Part shown: positions 58,357 to 64,000 of the stretch, one piece after another
How the letters are laid out: each line of letters opens with the position of its first letter
Numbering within the stretch: position 1 is the stretch's first letter
Assembly: GCA_937923175.1 (NCBI GenBank)
Contig: CALALB010000023.1
Location: forward strand, 1-64,000
DNA from: an uncultured Chromatiaceae bacterium
GTDB lineage: Bacteria > Pseudomonadota > Gammaproteobacteria > Chromatiales > Chromatiaceae
Reading direction: 5' to 3'
Length of the DNA stretch: 64,000 bases
The notes under the pieces: generated by a model
Databases searched by the model: none
What the model was told of the DNA's origin: nothing
Seen by the model: only the letters and a program-made list of their open reading frames with translations
Position numbers and translations under genes: made by a program

Positions 58357-59019
58357 CTACTTCTGATCAAAGCGATAACCAAAAAGCTCGATGTCGCGGG
58401 CAAAATGGCGGGCGACCAACTCTGCAGTCTCATCGGTGTAATAGGTCCGCCAATCGCGTTGGCGATCCTTGGCCTGCCGGCGATGGGGTAGGGGAGGGGG
58501 CTTGATCCCGAGCCGTTTGCAGATCTCTAAAAAGTCCTCCTGGAGGCGTTCATAGCGTCCCACATAGTCAACAATGATCCTGCCCTTGAGGTCGATCAGA
58601 TAATCGCTCTGGGGGGTGATCGAGGTATCCAGGTGATATTGATAGGGTCGATTGGGATCGAGCTTCCAGCGCAAAAAGTCGGTGAAATCCCCATGCACTC
58701 CGAGATATTGGGGGCGCTCGCGACGGATATGATGGAATGAGCTGACCTGTAGATCCCAGGGATTGCGGACAAAGGCGAATTTAAACAGGCGGTCGAAATA
58801 TTCCTTGGGCAGAAGCTCTTGCGCTAGGATGATCTTGGCATGGCGCGGTAGCTTAGTCCCGAGCCGATGGCCAGTGAGATGGCTCAGCCGCCCGCACAGC
58901 CACATCGGATAGTACCAAGGGTCGCGCCAAAGCAAAGGTTTAAGTGCTGCGCGCACGCTGGTCCCGCCGGTTTTGGCAATATGGACAAAGAGAAAACGAT
59001 GACGGTGGGAGAGCAGCAT
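58357..59019 (-). CDS. Sulfotransferase family 2 domain protein
   Basis: RFLFVHIAKTGGTSVRAAL 5'-PSB-type motif; FKFAFVRNPWDLQVSSFHH 3'-phosphate motif. Confidence 0.85.
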   Translation of the reverse strand: MLLSHRHRFLFVHIAKTGGTSVRAALKPLLWRDPWYYPMWLCGRLSHLTGHRLGTKLPRHAKIILAQELLPKEYFDRLFKFAFVRNPWDLQVSSFHHIRRERPQYLGVHGDFTDFLRWKLDPNRPYQYHLDTSITPQSDYLIDLKGRIIVDYVGRYERLQEDFLEICKRLGIKPPPLPHRRQAKDRQRDWRTYYTDETAELVARHFARDIELFGYRFDQK

Positions 59020-59062
59020 CGCAAGTCCAGTTGGTTAGGCTAGCTGCACTGGAATCTCCAGT

Positions 59063-59980
59063 TCAGAGATCCTTTTTCTTGCGCGCCCGCGGATGCGCCT
59101 GGTCATAGACCTGGGCAAGGTGCTGGAAGTCCAGGTGGGTGTAGATCTGGGTGGTGCCGATCCCTGCATGACCCAAAAGCTCCTGGACGGCCCGGAGATC
59201 ACCGGATGATTCAAGAAGATGGGTGGCAAAGCTGTGTCTGAGAAGATGGGGATGCAGGTGTTGGCCGGCGCCGCGTGCGAGCGCCCAACGGGCTAGGCGT
59301 TGTTCGACCGTGCGCGGATGAATGCGCCGACCGCGTTGGCTGACAAAGAGCGCGGGTTCATCGGGGGCAGCGAGACCGGCGCGGATCCTCAGCCACTGGC
59401 GGATGGCCGCGCACGCCTTGCTGCCGACCGGCACCTGTCGTTCCTTACTGCCCTTGCCAACTACCCGGACCTCGCCTGCTTGCAGGTCGATATCGCTGAG
59501 ATTCAAACCTACGAGCTCGGCAAGACGCAGGCCAGATGAATACAAAAGCTCGACCATGGCGGTATCGCGGAGACTGAGCGGATCCTCCGCAGGCATGTCG
59601 AGCAAGGCACTGAGCTGATCGGCATCCAGGATCTTGGGCAATGAGCGGGGCGACTTGGGGGCACGCACCCCAGCAGCCGGATTGGCCTGGGTCTGATCCT
59701 CGCGGATCAGCCAGCGATAAAAGGTCCGCAAGCTAGACAGCTCGCGTTGCAGGGTCTTGGCGCTAAGACCCTGCCGATGCCGCCAGGCCAGATATCCTCG
59801 AATGCTGGTCTCGTCGATCCGGGCAAGGGGGCTGTGGCCGTATTGGGTTAGCCAGCGGTCGATCTGGATCAGATCGCGCCGATAGGCCGCTACTGTGTGT
59901 TTAGATAGGCGACGTTCCTGGGCCAGATGCTCGCAAAAACGGGCCAGGGTTGGAGACAGGGTTTCAGGGATGTCCGTCAT
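59063..59980 (-). CDS. xerC: Tyrosine recombinase XerC
   Basis: LSKHTVAAYRRDL; MVELLYSSGLRLAELVGL; HPHLLRHSFATHLLESSGDLRAVQELLGHAGIGTTQIYTHLD. Confidence 0.95.
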   Translation of the reverse strand: MTDIPETLSPTLARFCEHLAQERRLSKHTVAAYRRDLIQIDRWLTQYGHSPLARIDETSIRGYLAWRHRQGLSAKTLQRELSSLRTFYRWLIREDQTQANPAAGVRAPKSPRSLPKILDADQLSALLDMPAEDPLSLRDTAMVELLYSSGLRLAELVGLNLSDIDLQAGEVRVVGKGSKERQVPVGSKACAAIRQWLRIRAGLAAPDEPALFVSQRGRRIHPRTVEQRLARWALARGAGQHLHPHLLRHSFATHLLESSGDLRAVQELLGHAGIGTTQIYTHLDFQHLAQVYDQAHPRARKKKDL

Positions 59981-60696
59981 TGGCAATGACCGATGGGAAC
60001 AGTCCTTAGTTTTTGGCTGAGGAGCTCGCCGAGGCGACTCAAGATATCGATGTTTGCATCAGGGGAAAAGTGTCCCGGATCGGTATTGCCAAGGGCAATC
60101 ACCCCCCATTGCTCCTCGGTCTGCAGGGGAATGATGGCGGCGGATTGAATGATTGCCCCGGTCTCACCAAATAATATCTGAGCCTGTTTGGCTTTTAAGG
60201 GACCGCACAGGGCGCGGTGGTGGTCGATAAACTCCTTGAAAGAGGCTGCCAACGGATCTGAGATGACATTAGCCGGTCCATGTCGGGCAAAGAGCTTGAG
60301 CATCATGGCATCGGCGCCAAACGCCCGGGGTAAGGTCTCGCGCACTAGGTGACAGAACTGGTCAGGCCGCTCGATGGCAATCAGCCGAAGGCTGAGGGCA
60401 TGCAAGCGATTGACCAAGGTTTCATATTCGCGCGCCCGGGCGATCAGGTGCGCCAGGCGCCTGCGCTCGGTAGCAAGCTGAAGGCGCAGGCGTTGGGCCT
60501 GATACTCAATCAATGAGGCCACACCGGCTGGCAGGCGATGAGGTACATCGATGACCGCCAGGACCTCGGGGTGGTTGAGCAAAAAGTCGGGATGGGCGAG
60601 TAGATAGGCAACGACCTGGCGTTCCTGAATGGGTCTACAACCCTGATCCTGTTCTGTCTGGTGGCTCATCGCGGCTGACTCAGCGCTCGATTTCAC
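59977..60696 (-). CDS. DUF484 family protein
   Basis: [26 protein letters not shown]...; located between dapF and xerC. Confidence 0.92.
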   Translation of the reverse strand: MKSSAESAAMSHQTEQDQGCRPIQERQVVAYLLAHPDFLLNHPEVLAVIDVPHRLPAGVASLIEYQAQRLRLQLATERRRLAHLIARAREYETLVNRLHALSLRLIAIERPDQFCHLVRETLPRAFGADAMMLKLFARHGPANVISDPLAASFKEFIDHHRALCGPLKAKQAQILFGETGAIIQSAAIIPLQTEEQWGVIALGNTDPGHFSPDANIDILSRLGELLSQKLRTVPIGHCQ

Positions 60697-61510
60697 CCTC
60701 GAAGACCCGCTCGGCCGGGCCTGTCATCCAGACTGGCTGATCTGGACCCTGCCATTCAATCCACAGGCTACCGCCTGGCAGGCTGACCTGGACACACTGG
60801 CCCAGCAAACCGAGCCGTTGTCCACTAACTGCGGCAGCACAGGCGCCGCTGCCGCAGGCAAGCGTCTCGCCGACCCCCCGCTCATAGACCCGCAGGCGGA
60901 TAGCGTCTGACCCCAAAATCTGCATAAAGCCGACATTGACCCGCCTTGGGAAACGCGGATGGCGCTCGATTAAGGGTCCAAGCTCAGCGACCGGTGCGCT
61001 GTCCACATCCTCGACCACCAGGACCGCATGCGGGTTGCCTAGCGAGAGGGCGCTCAGATGTAGGCGCTGGTTTATCAGCTCGATCTCGTAGATCAAGGCA
61101 GGTGCCTCGGCGATGAAAGGGATCTGGGGCGGATCGAAGACCGGAATGCCCATATCGACCCGCACCTGCCCGTCCGGTTCCAGAGAGAGGCGAATCACGC
61201 CAGCGGCGGTGCCAACTGGAATCTCATCCTTGGCGGTTAAACCCTGATCGCGGACAAAACGGGCAAGACAGCGCGCACCATTGCCGCATTGTTCGACCTC
61301 GCTGCCATCGGCATTGAAGATCCGGTAGTGAAAATCCGTTCCAGGCAAGCGGGCAGGCTCGACCACCAGGACCTGGTCGCAGCCGATCCCAAACCGCCGG
61401 TCGGCGAGACGGCGGATTAGGGCAGGATCGAGGTCGAGCTGCTGGCGTATCCCATCGAGGACCACGAAATCATTGCCCAGACCCTGCATCTTGGTAAAAC
61501 GTAACCTCAT
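60680..61510 (-). CDS. dapF: Diaminopimelate epimerase
   Basis: [58 protein letters not shown]. Confidence 0.97.
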   Translation of the reverse strand: MRLRFTKMQGLGNDFVVLDGIRQQLDLDPALIRRLADRRFGIGCDQVLVVEPARLPGTDFHYRIFNADGSEVEQCGNGARCLARFVRDQGLTAKDEIPVGTAAGVIRLSLEPDGQVRVDMGIPVFDPPQIPFIAEAPALIYEIELINQRLHLSALSLGNPHAVLVVEDVDSAPVAELGPLIERHPRFPRRVNVGFMQILGSDAIRLRVYERGVGETLACGSGACAAAVSGQRLGLLGQCVQVSLPGGSLWIEWQGPDQPVWMTGPAERVFEGEIER

Positions 61511-62181
61511 GCCGGCAAAAACCCCATGACCGCCAGATGTCGATCGCTGACCACCGCGACCTCCAAGCATTCCAGATCCGCTGCCCGAAGCTGGGCGCTA
61601 ACCTCGGCCGGTTCAAAGGCAGCGTAGAGTGAGTTGCGAAAGTCGCGTTTGAGGATCTCGGACTCAGCTCCAGCGTAGGTCTCAACCAGGGCCTCGACCC
61701 AGCCCGGCGAGGCGGGACGCATCAGATCCATAATCAAAACCGGCGCACCTGCTTTGGCGGTCGCCCGGATCGTCCGCCAGAGTACCTGGGGGTCGGGCAG
61801 ATGATGGAGCAGGCTGTTGGAGATCACCAGGTCATAATAGGCGTGCGGCAGGCGTTCAGAGGGGATGCGATCCCAGAGTAAACGGATGCGCGCCTTTAAG
61901 GCCGGTTCGGCGGCAAATGCCTGCGCAGCAAGCGCCAACATGGCCCGGGAGCCATCGAGCGCATCGCATTGGGCATTCGGATAGGCGCGCAGGAAACGGA
62001 TTGGGATATCCGCCGGGCCGCAACCGAGATCAAGCGTCTGCAGCGCTCGCTGTGACTCAGGCACTAGCCTCTGCAGAAGACGGATGAACAGGGTATTGGA
62101 CTCGGTGAAATCGGCCTCGGCATAGGCACGGGCCTGATCCTCAGCCTCCATGAGCTCCTCAGGTTCGGGACGGCGTTGCAT
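61507..62181 (-). CDS. Class I SAM-dependent methyltransferase
   Basis: [43 protein letters not shown]. Confidence 0.88.
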   Translation of the reverse strand: MQRRPEPEELMEAEDQARAYAEADFTESNTLFIRLLQRLVPESQRALQTLDLGCGPADIPIRFLRAYPNAQCDALDGSRAMLALAAQAFAAEPALKARIRLLWDRIPSERLPHAYYDLVISNSLLHHLPDPQVLWRTIRATAKAGAPVLIMDLMRPASPGWVEALVETYAGAESEILKRDFRNSLYAAFEPAEVSAQLRAADLECLEVAVVSDRHLAVMGFLPA

Positions 62182-62186
62182 GGGTG

Positions 62187-63446
62187 TTATGCTGGGTCAG
62201 CAGGCAAGAGATGTTCATTGGCATAAAGCTCTAAGAGCATTTCGCGCGAGCGCACCAGATAGGCGCGCCCGCCATCGACCATAACCTCGGCGGCGCGCGG
62301 GCGGCTGTTATAGTTTGAGCTCATGCTAAAGCCGTAGGCGCCGGCGCCGCGGATCGCCAAGAGATCGCCCTCCGCAAGCGCCAGATAGCGGTCCTTGCCG
62401 AGAAAATCGGCCGTCTCGCAGATCGGCCCGACGAGGTCGTAGCGCAATGGCTCGGCATCGGTTTCTTGGATAACCCGCACGATCTCCTGTTGGGCCTGAT
62501 AGAGCGCGGGGCGCATGAGGTCATTCATCGCTGCATCCAGGATCGCAAAATGCCGATGCGGGCCCTGTTTGAGATATTCGACGCGGGTCAGCAGCACCCC
62601 GGCATTCCCTGCAATGGCACGCCCAGGCTCAAGTAGCACCGTATAGGGGCGCTTGGCGAGCAAATGGCCTAAGGCTGCTGCATAGGCCGCAGGCTCAGGC
62701 GGATGCTCGTCCCGATAACGGATCCCCAATCCCCCGCCGAGATCCAGCTCGCGGATGGGGATACCGATCCCACAGAGACGGTCGGCTAGCGCCAAGACCC
62801 GTTCGGCGGCCGCGATGAACGGGGCCAGGTCGGTTAACTGCGAGCCGATATGACAATCGACCCCGATGACCTCGAGGTTCGGCATGGCCGCCGCAAGGGC
62901 ATAGAGATCCTCAGCCTCATCGATCGGCAGTCCGAATTTGTTTTCCTTCAGCCCAGTGGCGATATAAGGATGGGTTTGGGGGTCAACATCTGGATTGACC
63001 CTTAAGGCGATTGGCGCCCTGAGTCCGAGTTCCCCAGCGATCCGGTCGATCCGCACGAGCTCGGACTCGGATTCGACATTGAAGCAGCGGATACCGACCT
63101 GGAGCGCACCCTGGATCTCATCGACGCGTTTGCCTACCCCTGAAAAGACCACCTTGCCCGGATCGCCACCCGCAGCCAGCACCCGCTCGAGCTCACCGAC
63201 CGAGACGATATCAAATCCAGAGCCTAGGCGGGCTAATATGTTCAATACCGCCAGGTTTGAGTTGGATTTGACCGAAAAACAGATGAGATGCGGATGATCG
63301 CGAAAGGCGCGATCGAATGCCCGCCAATGGTGCTCAAGCGTAGCGCGCGAATAGACATAACAGGGGGTGCCAAAACGCTCGGCGATCTCAGTGAGGGGGA
63401 CATCCTCAGCATACAGGATGCCATTGCGGTCGTTGAAATGATCCAC
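62187..63446 (-). CDS. lysA: Diaminopimelate decarboxylase
   Basis: TPCYVYSRATLEHHWRAFD; CFSVKSNSNLAVL; GLGIRYRDEHPP; CETADFLGKDRYL. GTG start at 63446 likely. Confidence 0.95.
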   Translation of the reverse strand: MDHFNDRNGILYAEDVPLTEIAERFGTPCYVYSRATLEHHWRAFDRAFRDHPHLICFSVKSNSNLAVLNILARLGSGFDIVSVGELERVLAAGGDPGKVVFSGVGKRVDEIQGALQVGIRCFNVESESELVRIDRIAGELGLRAPIALRVNPDVDPQTHPYIATGLKENKFGLPIDEAEDLYALAAAMPNLEVIGVDCHIGSQLTDLAPFIAAAERVLALADRLCGIGIPIRELDLGGGLGIRYRDEHPPEPAAYAAALGHLLAKRPYTVLLEPGRAIAGNAGVLLTRVEYLKQGPHRHFAILDAAMNDLMRPALYQAQQEIVRVIQETDAEPLRYDLVGPICETADFLGKDRYLALAEGDLLAIRGAGAYGFSMSSNYNSRPRAAEVMVDGGRAYLVRSREMLLELYANEHLLPADPA

Positions 63447-63465
63447 CTTGGATAGCCCTGGATAC

Positions 63466-63651
63466 TCAACCCAGGCCTGCCGAGGTCTTGGGCATGGCCG
63501 GAGGTAGGTTTGGGAGATCCTCGCCGCGCGGCGGTGGTGCTGTCGGTTCGGGACGATAAAGCTCGCCCTTCTGCCCACATGCATTGAGCATGGCAGTTGT
63601 CCCAAGCAGGACAATCAATGCGGTCAATAGGGTACTAGCCCAGCAGCGCAT
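63466..63651 (-). CDS. lptM: Small LptM/YifL-type lipoprotein
   Basis: MRCWASTLLTALIVLLGTTAMLNACGQKGELYRPEP lipobox with CGQKGxLYxP; upstream of lysA. Confidence 0.85.
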   Translation of the reverse strand: MRCWASTLLTALIVLLGTTAMLNACGQKGELYRPEPTAPPPRGEDLPNLPPAMPKTSAGLG

Positions 63652-63724
63652 GGTCTTCAAGGATTCCGCCTGGATGATCCGCCAAGTATATCGATTGGAC
63701 GCTGGCCTGTCCTGGCTGCTGAGC

Positions 63725-64000
63725 TCAGGGGCCAGCCGGCGCAACGGCGCGCAGCTCGATCAGCACCTGTCCAGCGGCGTCGAGCAGGCTGAGGCGGTCG
63801 CCGAGGACCCGATAGGTCTGTACGCGTCCCAGAGTTTGGCGATACCCCTGAGCCTGGCGCTCCCGATCTGGGCCCGCTGGACAGGCCATGGAGGTGACGC
63901 CGATGGGTCCAAGGCTGAGCGACTGGCCGGAGCGCACGAAACCGCTCAGATAATGGTTACAGCCATCGAAGCCGCTGATCCGCCCCTGGGGGTCAAAGGT
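63725..64000 (-). CDS. META/HslJ-like domain protein, C-terminal part (truncated by window edge)
   Basis: Open frame continues to window end; GRISGFDGCNHYLSGFVRSGQSLSLGPIGVTSMAC is META-like. Confidence 0.65.
   Translation of the reverse strand, partial: TFDPQGRISGFDGCNHYLSGFVRSGQSLSLGPIGVTSMACPAGPDRERQAQGYRQTLGRVQTYRVLGDRLSLLDAAGQVLIELRAVAPAGP

Overview
This 64 kb, GC-rich window is gammaproteobacterial. The soxB / soxXAKL arrangement and a Gly/Tyr-rich secreted protein suggest a Chromatiaceae-like purple sulfur bacterium (inference). The housekeeping backbone is recC; rsmG-parA-parB; the complete atpIBEFHAGDC operon; glmU; glmS; a DUF1631 gene; hypB; dtd; lolA; cobD; and an xerC-DUF484-dapF-methyltransferase-lysA-lptM block. 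A sulfur-oxidation locus (soxXAKL divergent from soxB) is followed by a 1522-aa hybrid kinase and a REC-GGDEF protein. Accessory content is concentrated in several places. (1) A ~12.4 kb island lies between glmU and glmS: an RCC1-repeat/DUF4214 exported protein, a five-module 1686-aa glycosyltransferase coupled by a 4-bp overlap to an outer-membrane beta-barrel protein, and a radical SAM-SPASM / beta-sandwich / Stf0-like sulfotransferase fusion. This is the best candidate for an undescribed surface-glycan/sulfation system. (2) There is a GT-GT-SDR operon and a GT4 / DUF707-like / GT2 fusion. (3) A compact CobT-like protein is coupled to cobD. (4) A 143-bp MITE-like element has 11-bp perfect terminal inverted repeats and a CTAA target duplication. 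(5) A dense run of hairpins follows the cob genes. No tRNA, rRNA or CRISPR array was recognised by eye.
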